This document shows, piece after piece, positions 1-6,328 of a DNA stretch of 38,417 nucleotides. Under the pieces are notes generated by a model. The model made no database searches. It was not told where the DNA came from and worked only from the letters and a program-made list of their open reading frames with translations. A program made the position numbers and the translations under genes. Origin of the DNA: a virus; IMG/VR virus record IMGVR_UViG_3300041409_001224, positions 1 to 38,417 of that record; one strand, given 5' to 3'. Position 1 is the first letter of the stretch, and the number at the start of each line of letters is the position of its first letter.

Positions 1-531
1 ATGCTACCGAAACCACACACTCTGCTGAAATCTATCTGGCGCACGCCCGTCCTCAAGCGGCGACTGATGAAGTTTTTCGGCTGCAAGAAAACTCACTTCT
101 ATGCGCTCCTCAAAGGGCTTCGGAAATCTCTCATCGAGCGTTACTGCGAGCTGGTTGAAGAGGCGTGGAAAGTTGATCCGACAGGCAAACAGGCGCTGCG
201 TCTGGCTGAATATCCTCGCCGTCACTATCGCCAGCTCGTCAAAGAGCAGGCCGCGCTCGATTCCGAGTGGGACAATCACCTCGCCGCGAACGACCTCCTC
301 AGAGAAGCAGCCGAGGCCATCTCCAAACTCAATTCACTTGACATGCGCTCGCTCGACCGCACGGCGCTCGAAGAGACGCGCACGGAGCTGCTCGACGTGG
401 CTCAGGTCACGCGCATGTATTTATCGCGGATAGATGTTCGCCTGCACGCGCTCGGAGGCGTGAGGCCGAAGCTAACCGCGATGCGGACAGATCTGCGCTT
501 CAGCATCAGCGGAGCAGGAGGTCACAGGTGA
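1..531 (+). CDS. Hypothetical protein, possible regulatory protein
   Basis: A 176-aa protein beginning at the first base of the window, so an upstream start cannot be excluded. The N-terminal 60 residues are strongly basic (KSIWRTPVLKRRLMKFFGCKK) and could bind nucleic acid. The middle is helical and rich in Glu, Arg and Leu. No signal peptide or membrane segment is visible. I do not recognise the family. Its stop overlaps the GTG start of the next gene (GTGA), so the two are probably translationally coupled. The HTH protein that follows suggests an early regulatory block, but that is inference. Confidence 0.6.
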   Translation: MLPKPHTLLKSIWRTPVLKRRLMKFFGCKKTHFYALLKGLRKSLIERYCELVEEAWKVDPTGKQALRLAEYPRRHYRQLVKEQAALDSEWDNHLAANDLLREAAEAISKLNSLDMRSLDRTALEETRTELLDVAQVTRMYLSRIDVRLHALGGVRPKLTAMRTDLRFSISGAGGHR

Positions 532-812
532 GCGTCTTTTTGATTTTTTGCATGCTCCCTACGGAAGAGCAGGACAAACTTGTCGGCCCTGCCTACGTGG
601 CTGAACTGTTCGGGTGCTCTATCGCGAGCGTGCGTCGGCGCAAGTGCGGGACGAAAGATATTCCGCGCCAGTCAAGCCGCCCGCTGAAGTTCCTGCGCTC
701 TGACGTGCATAAAGCCCTGGAGGCGCAAGCGGGGAAAAATAAGACGCCGCAGCAACGCGCAAATGAGATGTGGAACCGCAAAACCAAGTCGCGCAACAGC
801 AAAGCGGCCTGA
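528..812 (+). CDS. Small helix-turn-helix (excisionase/MerR-like) DNA-binding protein
   Basis: A 94-aa protein. The stretch GPAYVAELFGCSIASVRRRK followed by PLKFLRSDVHKALE resembles the helix-turn-helix plus wing of excisionase-type (HTH_17/MerR-like) proteins, including the late 'FLRSDV' strand common in that family. The tail is basic and Asn/Lys-rich. I chose the GTG at 528 because AGGAGG lies about eight bases upstream; the internal ATG at 552 has no ribosome site. It overlaps the previous gene by four bases. It may act as excisionase or transcription regulator, but the integrase is almost 7 kb away, so pairing with it is not shown. Confidence 0.65.
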   Translation: MSVFLIFCMLPTEEQDKLVGPAYVAELFGCSIASVRRRKCGTKDIPRQSSRPLKFLRSDVHKALEAQAGKNKTPQQRANEMWNRKTKSRNSKAA

Positions 813-823
813 ATAAAAATTAA

Positions 824-866
824 GGGCTGACCGGGGCATCCAGCAAAGATTCAACCCGGTCAGCCC
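824..866. terminator. Inverted repeat, possible (minus-strand) terminator or operator
   Basis: GGGCTGACCGGG (824-835) pairs perfectly with CCCGGTCAGCCC (855-866), 12 bp with a 19-base loop. The T-run lies on the left (TTAATTTTT read on the minus strand), so it would terminate minus-strand transcription. It sits between a stop codon and the next start, so an operator role is also possible. Confidence 0.5.
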
Positions 867-867
867 A

Positions 868-1299
868 ATGTCACGCGAGAGGCGGACTTGTCGCATGATA
901 CCAATTTTTCAAATTCCAGACCAGAGTTTTGAGCGGGCGCGCAGACTGCGCCCTCGGATCACTGCGCTCGGCGCATGCAGTTACGAGCTGGTCTCGCCGC
1001 TGTCGGGCAGAACTTACCGGCTCAAGCTCGATGACGAGTGGCAGCCGCGCGCGTTCTCGTGCTCATGCCCGGCGTGCTCCTATTGCTGGCACGCCGCTGC
1101 TGTGCTCGATGAAGTCATGCGCCTCAGCCTCGCTTTCGGCGATCACGTACTGGTCAACGAGCTTTACGGGCAGGTCTGGCACACCGTCCTTTATGCGAGC
1201 GATGAGCCTGCCATTTTCACAGCAGAAATACCGGAAGGGTTTTCGCTCGCATTCGTGGTCGAAGTGGAGCGACTGGTCGCGGCGAGGAGGGCATGCTGA
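868..1299 (+). CDS. SWIM zinc-finger domain protein
   Basis: A 143-aa protein with a SWIM-type zinc finger, CxC...CxH: CSC (Cys65, Cys67) then CWH (Cys73, His75), followed by the typical helix AAAVLDEV. The preceding strand segment (SYELVSPLSGRTYRLKL) matches the usual SWIM context. SWIM domains bind DNA or proteins. The partner is unknown. A shorter start at ATG 895 is possible; neither start has a good ribosome site, and the first one abuts the inverted repeat at 824..866. The stop overlaps the next start (TGATG). Confidence 0.7.
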   Translation: MSRERRTCRMIPIFQIPDQSFERARRLRPRITALGACSYELVSPLSGRTYRLKLDDEWQPRAFSCSCPACSYCWHAAAVLDEVMRLSLAFGDHVLVNELYGQVWHTVLYASDEPAIFTAEIPEGFSLAFVVEVERLVAARRAC

Positions 1300-1637
1300 T
1301 GAGCAACGCAGCTCTGCTCGAAGAATTCGCGCTCCGTTTCGACTCTGCGGAAGTGGCCGGGATGGTTGACACCGATGATCTCGAATCACTTGATGTCGCA
1401 CTCGCCGAAGTGAATCTCCAACTCGCGCGGCTCGCGGTGCAGCGCGCTGCTCTGTGGAAGCGTCACGACGACTTGATCACAGGCAAGCGCTACGTGCGCC
1501 GTCGGCTCGCAAGCAATTACATTGACCAGCATCAACTGCCGATTATTTTCTCCGCGATTCTCTATGACGTTGAATCCTCCCCGCCTTCTAAGAAAGCGGC
1601 GGGGATTCCTCAGAAAGATTCTCGCGCTGTTCTCTGA
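1299..1637 (+). CDS. Small hypothetical protein, 3' end replaced by IS insertion
   Basis: A helical protein of about 112 aa (AEVNLQLARLAVQRAALWKRHDDL could form a short coiled coil). ATG 1299 is preferred because AGGAGG lies eight bases upstream; ATG 1293 is too close. From residue 91 on, the frame reads into the right end of element A and stops at 1635-1637. Removing 1570..2828 restores GAT GAA CTC CCG ... TCA TGA, and the TGA overlaps the ATG of the gene at 2854. So the phage protein originally ended 9 codons past the insertion point, and the present C terminus is encoded by the IS. Function unknown. Confidence 0.65.
   Translation: MSNAALLEEFALRFDSAEVAGMVDTDDLESLDVALAEVNLQLARLAVQRAALWKRHDDLITGKRYVRRRLASNYIDQHQLPIIFSAILYDVESSPPSKKAAGIPQKDSRAVL
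1570..1611 (-). repeat. Right end (RE) hairpin of element A
   Basis: The RE stem CCCCGCC.../...GGCGGGG with flanking GAAT and ATTC is almost identical to the RE of element D (21467-21509). A shorter variant is present at the left edge of element C (5713-5747). It overlaps the coding end of the interrupted host gene. Confidence 0.85.
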
Positions 1638-2019
1638 CGTATTTCTTGATGGCTTCGAGAGTCACGCCGCCAACGGTGCTTGAGAAAGATGACGGCGACC
1701 AGAGATGCCCGCCCCACAATCGCCGTCGAAGTTGGGGAAATTCTTGAAAGATGCGCCTAGCAGATGCGCCTTTGAGTCTATGCAAAACTTGAGAGACAGA
1801 AAGCGAAGGCTTGAGCCTAATCAGCACATGGACGTGGTCTGTGTCCGTTTCGGTCTCAATAATCTCGCATTCTATCTGTGTTGCGATTTCGCGGATTATC
1901 TCTTTAACTCTATCGCCTATTTGACGAGTCAAAAGAGTATGCCTGTATTTCACGCACCAGACGAGATGGTACGTGAGGACGTGCTTGCTATGCGCTCCGC
2001 TGTGATGTTTCAAGCCCAT
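1588..2019 (-). CDS. tnpA: Y1 (HUH) transposase TnpA, IS200/IS605 family
   Basis: A 143-aa protein, the usual length for TnpA. The HUH motif is DHVHVL (His62, His64) and the catalytic tyrosine is Tyr127 in IKKYVREQ; LWGGHLWSPS and STVGG are typical family signatures. It would nick and join single-stranded element ends through a 5'-phosphotyrosine. The start overlaps the stop of the upstream HTH gene (TAATG), with GGAG eight bases upstream, so translation is coupled. It is closely similar to the copy at 21539..21970. All key residues are present, so it is probably active. Confidence 0.95.
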   Translation of the reverse strand: MGLKHHSGAHSKHVLTYHLVWCVKYRHTLLTRQIGDRVKEIIREIATQIECEIIETETDTDHVHVLIRLKPSLSVSQVLHRLKGASARRIFQEFPQLRRRLWGGHLWSPSSFSSTVGGVTLEAIKKYVREQRENLSEESPPLS

Positions 2020-2213
2020 TACTTTTGCTCCGGTTTGGCTGGCCCCCTTGAGGTCTTGCGCGTCTGCATCTTCTTGATGTCTGCGCTCGAAAAAATTAAA
2101 GCTTTGCCTATTTGCTGCGGCTCAAGCCCAAGCTCTCTTGCTATCTGCCGCACGCGCTGGGGGGTGACCCCCAGCATCTCGGCTGCGACTTCGGTTGTGA
2201 TTATCTGCGCCAC
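2019..2213 (-). CDS. Small HTH protein encoded in element A
   Basis: 64 aa from a GTG start at 2213, preceded by a strong AGGAGG nine bases upstream. TEVAAEMLGVTPQRVRQIAR is a clear helix-turn-helix, followed by GKALIFSSADIKKM, the excisionase/MerR-like wing. The tail is basic. It lies two bases after the cargo gene and overlaps tnpA (TAATG), forming a three-gene operon. A small HTH gene occupies the same place in element D, so it may repress or assist transposition. Function not shown. Confidence 0.75.
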   Translation of the reverse strand: MAQIITTEVAAEMLGVTPQRVRQIARELGLEPQQIGKALIFSSADIKKMQTRKTSRGPAKPEQK

Positions 2214-2214
2214 G

Positions 2215-2601
2215 TTAGTAGACCTCCTGACCGTCCGTGCGCTCGACTCTATACACGCGCTCGGTCTGACCGTCCATTTGGTCTTGAAGCAACTCGCTGC
2301 CCGCGATTTCCCGCTCGACTTCTTCAAGCGCATCGGCTTCAAATTCAACTTGTCTGTCGTAAAGCTCAAGCTTGGCTTTCGCATAACTCACTATTTGAAA
2401 CTTAACGACTTCGCTGTAAGACTCGCACCACGTTGCTTTATCAAGATATTGCTCGCACGCATCCGCATATTCATCGTCAACATCTATCGTGACGCTCTCA
2501 ATGCCCGATTCAACTTCCGCGTGTGGGATTTCGGACGCGAAGGACGGCCAATCTTCAACTGGATTGTAGCTGCTGTTTGCCATAATTTCGTAGCGTTTCA
2601 T
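2215..2601 (-). CDS. Cargo protein of element A, unknown function
   Basis: 128 aa, acidic and helical, starting at ATG 2601 with AAGGAG nine bases upstream. Stretches such as DDEYADACEQYLD and YDRQVEFEADALEEVEREI suggest a helical bundle. No membrane segment or recognisable catalytic motif. It is the first gene after the element promoter and is followed directly by the HTH gene. The gene at this position in element D (22184..22441) has no visible similarity, so this slot holds exchangeable cargo. Confidence 0.65.
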   Translation of the reverse strand: MKRYEIMANSSYNPVEDWPSFASEIPHAEVESGIESVTIDVDDEYADACEQYLDKATWCESYSEVVKFQIVSYAKAKLELYDRQVEFEADALEEVEREIAGSELLQDQMDGQTERVYRVERTDGQEVY

Positions 2602-2645
2602 TTTCGTTGTCTCCTTCAAAGTTTCAATTTCTTACTACGAGAGAG

Positions 2646-2674
2646 AGTTTCGCACAGAGAAAGCTACTTGTCAA
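2646..2674 (-). promoter_or_regulatory. Putative sigma-70-type promoter of element A operon
   Basis: On the minus strand a perfect -35 TTGACA (plus-strand 2669-2674) is followed after 17 bases by GAAACT, a weak -10. The region is AT-rich unlike the surrounding phage DNA. The corresponding promoter in element D is stronger, which supports the placement. Confidence 0.5.
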
Positions 2675-2744
2675 TAGTTATTTTCGCTCAAAGCAAATTA
2701 TTTATCATACTATTTCGTGTATTAAAACTAGAAAGGATTGGAGA

Positions 2745-2828
2745 CTTGAAGCGAACATTTGAAAGCATGTTCGCAGAGGACACAATTCCTCTGCGGCATA
2801 AATGCTCGCAGTCTCCTTGTGAGTTCTG
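2745..2828 (-). repeat. Structured left end (LE) of element A
   Basis: Plus-strand reading: stem GCGAACAT/ATGTTCGC (2751-2758, 2767-2774) around loop TTGAAAGC, then AGAGGA/TCCTCT, then a CATAAATG hairpin, then TCTCC...GAG and TTCTG next to the target ATGAA. Nearly identical to the LE at 22585..22668. The same architecture with changed stems occurs at 5154..5238 and 6311..6395. Confidence 0.85.
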
Positions 2829-2853
2829 ATGAACTCCCGGAAGGAGGCGCGTC

Positions 2854-3546
2854 ATGACGGCTGGCAGGCTGGATGATTACGTGACCGTGGCCGAGCGGAT
2901 CGCGGACTTTTACGAAGCATATCCGGCGGGAAGAATCCTCACGGCCATTCTTGAGCACGACCGCGAAGCTGGCTTTGTAGTTGTCCGTGCAGAGGTCTAC
3001 CGCACTGCGGAAGACACGATGCCGAGCGCGACCGGCCATGCCTATGAGATTCGCACCGAATCGCACGTTAACAAAACCTCCTATATCGAGAACGGAGAAA
3101 CTTCGGCTGTCGGACGTAGCCTCAAGCTCTTAGGTCTCGAAACAAAGCGCACGCCGGCATCAAAAGCGGCTTCAATTCCTAAAGGCAAGGCTCTCGAATC
3201 AGCTGTCATTCACGGCCTGCGGCGAGAGATCGAAAGCGTCTGCAAAGAACTCTATGCCAACGAAGAGACGCGGAAGACAGCGATGGCGCGCCTGTCGGGT
3301 AAGAGCGAGCAGGAGATGCAGGAAGCACTCGCCGCGCTCAACACGCAGCTTGCTAAGAAAAAAGAACGCGCCCGGCTGGTCGAGCACATGCAGGCATATT
3401 TCAAATTCCAGAAATGGGATGAGGGAGAGCAGGCGCGCTTTCTCCATAAGAAAAATTTGAGCAGCGAAAAGCTCTCAGAGCTATCGCTCGACGAACTAAT
3501 CGCACTCACTGATGAGTGCCCCATGCAGCAGCGAAAGCGGGCATGA
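2854..3546 (+). CDS. Putative ssDNA-annealing recombination protein (ERF/Rad52-like)
   Basis: 230 aa with AAGGAGG just upstream of ATG 2854. The first 100 residues read YVTVAERIADFYEAYP, RAEVYR, ATGHAYE, VNKTS and ENGETSAVGRSLKLLG. The conserved 'ENxETSAxGRxL' segment is typical of phage ERF/SAK-like and related single-strand-annealing or ssDNA-binding proteins. The C-terminal half is charged and helical, ending in a small three-helix region. The position just upstream of the replication initiator fits DNA recombination. I am confident of the conserved N-terminal family but less of the biochemical role. Confidence 0.6.
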   Translation: MTAGRLDDYVTVAERIADFYEAYPAGRILTAILEHDREAGFVVVRAEVYRTAEDTMPSATGHAYEIRTESHVNKTSYIENGETSAVGRSLKLLGLETKRTPASKAASIPKGKALESAVIHGLRREIESVCKELYANEETRKTAMARLSGKSEQEMQEALAALNTQLAKKKERARLVEHMQAYFKFQKWDEGEQARFLHKKNLSSEKLSELSLDELIALTDECPMQQRKRA

Positions 3547-3551
3547 TGCTG

Positions 3552-3586
3552 CAATGAGCTATCTCTCCTGGAGAGATAGCTCATTG
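3552..3586. promoter_or_regulatory. Perfect 16-bp hairpin between recombination and replication genes
   Basis: CAATGAGCTATCTCTC (3552-3567) and its exact complement (3571-3586) leave a 3-base loop. No T-run follows, so it is not a standard intrinsic terminator. CTCCTGGAGA recurs 18 bases later (3600-3609). It lies in the 83-bp gap before the replication initiator. Likely an operator, RNA processing site or translational control hairpin. Confidence 0.7.
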
Positions 3587-3629
3587 GTGTATTTGGTGGA
3601 CTCCTGGAGAAAGGATTTAAGCAGCAAGC

Positions 3630-4622
3630 GTGTTCAGCGTCTTCAACGGTCGCAGCCGCTCACTGGGTGAGACTTCGCGCAGAGAGGTTCACCTGCAAAT
3701 CTCCGTCGCTTTCAGGCGGTGCTTAAATTTATTCAAAGGGGCAAAGCTAGGCGTCTTCATGGCGATTGCACTTCACACGGATGAGCAGGGCTGGGCGTGG
3801 CCGCGCGTCTCGACGATTCGCAAAGAGACCGGCTACGAAGAGGACACCGTGCATAAGGCGCTCAATAAGCTGTGCGAGGTGAAGATCAAAGGTCGCCGCG
3901 TGCTCCTGCGCGCCAAAGAGCCGCCTGCGCACTACACGCCGGAGCCGCGTGATAAGAATTATGCGCGCAATTTTTACCTGATTTTCCCCTCTGATGCGGA
4001 GGTCGCCAAGTACGAAGGCAACGAAGATGATGAGCCTTCAGACTCAAACCTCCTCCGAAAAACCGTATCCGAAAAAACTGAGTCGGTTTTTTCGGATACG
4101 GAAAATTCGGATACGGTTTTTCGGAGTCAGTCTCTTATTACTAAAGAAGAACCAGTTTTAAAAGAAGAACCAATAAGAGACGAAGCAGAAACACACACAC
4201 ACGAAGTAGAACCAGCGCCGTCGCTCTTCGAGCTGACGGAAACACAAGATCGTGTGTGTGTGTCTGAAGACCTCCGGTTTGAAGACTATCTCGATTATGC
4301 GCGCCACACGCCGGGCTTCACGAATCCGGGCGGCTGGGCGATGAAGCACTATCCCTTGCGTGATGCGGACGTATTGGTGCGCGAGTGGCTCGAAAGCAAA
4401 ACGCCTGAAGCTATCAGCGAAGCTCGCGCGACTCCGGTGAATGAAAATCTGTACTTCGACGAGGCCGCGCATCGCGTGCGGACGTTGATGCAATACGGGC
4501 AAAAGCCGGAAGACATCATCGCCTCGATGCAGCTCGACGATGATGTGCGCCAGAGGTTGATCGAAAAATTTGTGAACGTGGAGGTGAGTGATGCGGAAAG
4601 CAGTCGAAGCAGTGTTGTCTGA
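3630..4622 (+). CDS. Phage replication initiator-like protein (HTH_36 domain)
   Basis: About 330 aa. Residues about 30-90 (LGVFMAIALHTDEQGWAWPR, VSTIRKETGYEEDTVHKALN, KL) form the helix-turn-helix found at the N terminus of many phage replication initiators and lambda O-like proteins. A low-complexity Glu/Ser/Thr-rich linker (about 135-200) is encoded by a repeat-rich DNA stretch (4053-4263). The C-terminal part is helical and acidic. The GTG at 3630 has GAAAGGA about 15 bases upstream, so the start is uncertain; ATG 3760 would cut into the domain. No helicase motif is seen. It overlaps the next gene by 32 bases. Confidence 0.6.
   Translation: MFSVFNGRSRSLGETSRREVHLQISVAFRRCLNLFKGAKLGVFMAIALHTDEQGWAWPRVSTIRKETGYEEDTVHKALNKLCEVKIKGRRVLLRAKEPPAHYTPEPRDKNYARNFYLIFPSDAEVAKYEGNEDDEPSDSNLLRKTVSEKTESVFSDTENSDTVFRSQSLITKEEPVLKEEPIRDEAETHTHEVEPAPSLFELTETQDRVCVSEDLRFEDYLDYARHTPGFTNPGGWAMKHYPLRDADVLVREWLESKTPEAISEARATPVNENLYFDEAAHRVRTLMQYGQKPEDIIASMQLDDDVRQRLIEKFVNVEVSDAESSRSSVV
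4053..4263. other. Candidate replication origin inside the initiator gene
   Basis: A dense repeat cluster within coding sequence. A perfect 21-bp inverted repeat (4053-4073 and 4106-4126) nests a 16-bp one (4063-4078 and 4086-4101), because the unit TTCGGATACGG occurs three times (one inverted). Then come an AT-rich stretch with the direct repeat AAAGAAGAACCA (4143-4154, 4161-4172) enclosed by TCTCTTATT/AATAAGAGA, and a 13-bp inverted repeat of CA/GT dinucleotides (4191-4203, 4251-4263). Iterons next to an AT-rich segment inside the initiator gene match the layout of the lambda origin within gene O. Function is inferred. Confidence 0.55.
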
Positions 4623-4908
4623 AGAGAGTGCGCGATACGCCGATTGGATGCAGGTCTTCGGCACGAATCGCGTCGAGGTTTTGAACGCCAGCGGATTTAT
4701 CACAGACCTGCCGGGCAAACCGCAAACGGAAGTTTATCTCTTGAACCTGAACGCGCTCTCGGAAGAGCAGAGCGAACGTCTCGTGCTCCATCTGGCCGAG
4801 AAATTTGACAGCAACGCGGTGGATGTTGCGGTTGAGCTTGAGTGCAAGGGTCTGCCGATTCTGGCTGAAGATGTCGCCCTGGTAATTGACCCGCGCTTTG
4901 TCGTTTGA
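4591..4908 (+). CDS. Hypothetical protein
   Basis: 105 aa starting at ATG 4591 with GGAGG nine bases upstream, inside the 3' end of the initiator gene (different frame). The composition is acidic; LLNLNALSEEQSERLVLHLA is a probable helix. No known motif. Its TGA (4906-4908) lies at the inferred left edge of element B. If 4905..5238 is removed, the frame becomes GTC GTA TGA, overlapping the ATG of the gene at 5239. Confidence 0.6.
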   Translation: MRKAVEAVLSEESARYADWMQVFGTNRVEVLNASGFITDLPGKPQTEVYLLNLNALSEEQSERLVLHLAEKFDSNAVDVAVELECKGLPILAEDVALVIDPRFVV

Positions 4909-4916
4909 GGAAAGCC

Positions 4917-5150
4917 ATGGTTGACGCAATTTACATGGACTTCGATTGTCCGAACTGCAAAGCGGTTGACGCGATTCATGTTCTCGCTGGCTACGAAGCG
5001 GATGGTGACGAGAACGGCGTGTCTTACTGTTTCGAGTTTGAAGTTGAATCTACCAAATGCGGCTGTGACTTGTACGAACTTGACTTGATTGACGAGATAC
5101 ACGACGAAGTTGCAAACGCATACCGCGAAACCTATCAGCCTATGTACTGA
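4917..5150 (+). CDS. Small Cys-containing protein, probable cargo of insertion B
   Basis: 77 aa, very acidic, with CPNC near the N terminus and KCGC near residue 48, a possible zinc ribbon (CxxC...CxC). ATG 4917 has GAGGAAAG upstream. It ends four bases before the LE of insertion B begins and reads opposite to the element's transposase orientation, as does the cargo of element C. Function unknown. Confidence 0.6.
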   Translation: MVDAIYMDFDCPNCKAVDAIHVLAGYEADGDENGVSYCFEFEVESTKCGCDLYELDLIDEIHDEVANAYRETYQPMY

Positions 5151-5153
5151 TAG

Positions 5154-5238
5154 TTGAGGCGGAATCTTGAAAGCGATTCCGCGATTGCTGCGGCTTCCTC
5201 CCCTGCATAAATGCAGAGGGGTCTCCGCCGAGGTTCTG
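5154..5238 (-). repeat. Structured left end copy, insertion B
   Basis: Same hairpin order and invariant loop TTGAAAGC as the left ends of elements A, C and D, but with different stem bases that still pair. It ends GAGGTTCTG directly before ATG 5239, so GAGG lies five bases from the start codon and can serve as ribosome site for the downstream gene. Confidence 0.8.
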
Positions 5239-5535
5239 ATGAAAGAAGCAACTTTTGAGTCTAAATGCAGGCGTTGCAACAACGTCGTATTGGGTGCAAA
5301 CACCTCCGACACGAACGCTGAAGAGCTTACACAAATCTTGATTTTCAACAAGCCGCGCCTACTCTTGTTTTGTCATACATGCGGAAAACCGTGGGCGAGC
5401 AACGTGCCATTTTGTCAGGAATGTTTACCGGCCACGCGGATGACGCCGCGCGAGATTTTAATCACGCTGGGCGAGCGCGGCGACTTCGACAAATTGGATC
5501 GTGAAATCGCTCGTCGAGCGGAGGCACAGCGATGA
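5239..5535 (+). CDS. Zinc-ribbon protein, unknown function
   Basis: 98 aa from ATG 5239, which is part of the target sequence of insertion B; the GAGG in the element end is the only ribosome site visible. Cysteine pairs CRRC, CHTC and CQEC indicate at least one zinc site. The C-terminal half (TPREILITLGERGDFDKLDR) is helical. It overlaps the next start (ATGA at 5532). Probably nucleic-acid or protein binding. Confidence 0.65.
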   Translation: MKEATFESKCRRCNNVVLGANTSDTNAEELTQILIFNKPRLLLFCHTCGKPWASNVPFCQECLPATRMTPREILITLGERGDFDKLDREIARRAEAQR

Positions 5536-5759
5536 TCTTTAATGGCGAGATTCCTATCGGATGGCCGGATGCTCTCGCGGGACTCGGCAGCACCGGCGAA
5601 CTCGATTTGATGTGCGATGCGATTGAAGCAGGCCGAGAGGATGAGGCGGAGGCGATTGTTGAGCGAGCGTATGAACGCGTTTATGCCAGATATGGCGCGG
5701 AGCTACTTGAGCTTGAAGCCTCCCGCGACCTAAAGGACGGAGATTCTTTTGAGTTATGA
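5532..5759 (+). CDS. Small acidic protein, 3' end altered by insertion C
   Basis: 75 aa, Glu-rich and helical (EAGREDEAEAIVERAYERVY). The last 15 residues are encoded by the right end of element C. Removing 5713..6395 changes the end to CAT GAA TGA, so the phage version would stop two codons past the insertion point, overlapping the gene at 6396. In the present sequence its TGA overlaps the ATG of the cargo gene at 5756 (ATGA). Function unknown. Confidence 0.6.
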   Translation: MIFNGEIPIGWPDALAGLGSTGELDLMCDAIEAGREDEAEAIVERAYERVYARYGAELLELEASRDLKDGDSFEL

Positions 5760-6328
5760 CTATCGCAATTCTTTTTGCTCGTCAAGATTCGATTTATAAG
5801 ACGCTGCCGGATTGTGACGTTTGGGACGCAGAGCGAGACGCACTTAAGTTTCAGGGCGGTTGTCCTGTCGTAGCCCATCCGCCGTGTCGTTTGTGGGGTA
5901 AGCTGTCGCACTTCTCTAGCGCACCCGAAAGCGAGAAGGCGTTGGCGATTTGGGCAGCTGAGCAAGTCAAGATGTGGGGCGGAGTATTGGAGCACCCTTA
6001 CTCGTCTAGGCTGTGGCCTGTTTGTGGGCTACCAGAACCGGGCAAGCGTGATTCTTTCGGCGGCTTTACGCTCGTCGTATCGCAATGGTGGTGGGGTCAC
6101 AAAGCTGACAAGCTCACGCGACTGTATGTCGTCGGGATTGAGCCAAAAGATTTGCCGCCTATCCCTTTTCGCTTAGGTGAGGCCGAGTACGTTGTATCAA
6201 CTACGACTCGACGCTCGAACAAGCGAGAGATCACTAAAGCAGAGCGAGAGCATACGCCTGTTGAGTTTGCCAAGTGGCTTGTTGACGTAGCGCGCAGAGC
6301 GTCAACGAGACTTGAGGCGGTTGCTTGA
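5756..6328 (+). CDS. Conserved phage protein with HPPCR motif, cargo of cassette C
   Basis: 190 aa. Segments SIYKTLPDCDVWDAERDA, PVVAHPPCRLWGKLSHF, GGVLEHPYSSRLWP, SQWWWGHKADK and the C-terminal ITKAEREHTPVEFAKWLVD match a conserved phage hypothetical family known to me from phages of Gram-negative bacteria. HPPCR recalls the PPC loop of cytosine methyltransferases, but no SAM-binding motif is seen, so I assign no activity. The start overlaps the upstream stop (ATGA) and the last codons lie in the first stem of the LE. It is complete, so the cassette carries an intact gene. Confidence 0.75.
   Translation: MTIAILFARQDSIYKTLPDCDVWDAERDALKFQGGCPVVAHPPCRLWGKLSHFSSAPESEKALAIWAAEQVKMWGGVLEHPYSSRLWPVCGLPEPGKRDSFGGFTLVVSQWWWGHKADKLTRLYVVGIEPKDLPPIPFRLGEAEYVVSTTTRRSNKREITKAEREHTPVEFAKWLVDVARRASTRLEAVA

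Larger units (their letters stand above)
1570..2828 (-). mobile_element. IS200/IS605-family element A with tnpA, HTH gene and cargo gene
   Basis: A 1259-bp element read on the minus strand. The left end is at 2828, adjacent to target TTCAT (plus-strand ATGAA, 2829-2833). The right end is at 1570 and ends GGATTCAA after a GAAT-CCCCGCC...GGCGGGG hairpin, matching the general IS200/605 right-end plan (guide GAAT, cleavage TCAA, as known for IS608). It encodes, in order, a 128-aa cargo protein, a 64-aa HTH protein and a Y1 transposase. As normal for this family there is no target duplication. Excision in silico restores an ATGA-overlapping gene pair, which fixes both boundaries to the base. Confidence 0.88.
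4905..5238 (-). mobile_element. Putative non-autonomous IS200/605-type insertion B carrying a cargo gene
   Basis: The right edge is a clear LE copy (5154-5238): stem GCGGAATC/GATTCCGC (5159-5166, 5175-5182) with loop TTGAAAGC, a CCCCTGCAT..ATGCAGAGGGG hairpin (5200-5221), then TCTCCGCCGAGGTTCTG abutting the target ATGAA (5239-5243). The left boundary is inferred only from TTGA at 4905 and from the clean ATGA overlap restored on excision; no RE hairpin is visible there. There is no transposase. It contains the gene at 4917..5150. Confidence 0.5.

Noticed and set aside
1705-2829. Long plus-strand open frame (374 aa) across element A, with a similar one (296 aa) at 21779..22669 in element D
   Set aside because: Antisense to well-supported tnpA, HTH and cargo genes. 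Only the end-encoded C terminus is shared between the two frames; the rest is not conserved.
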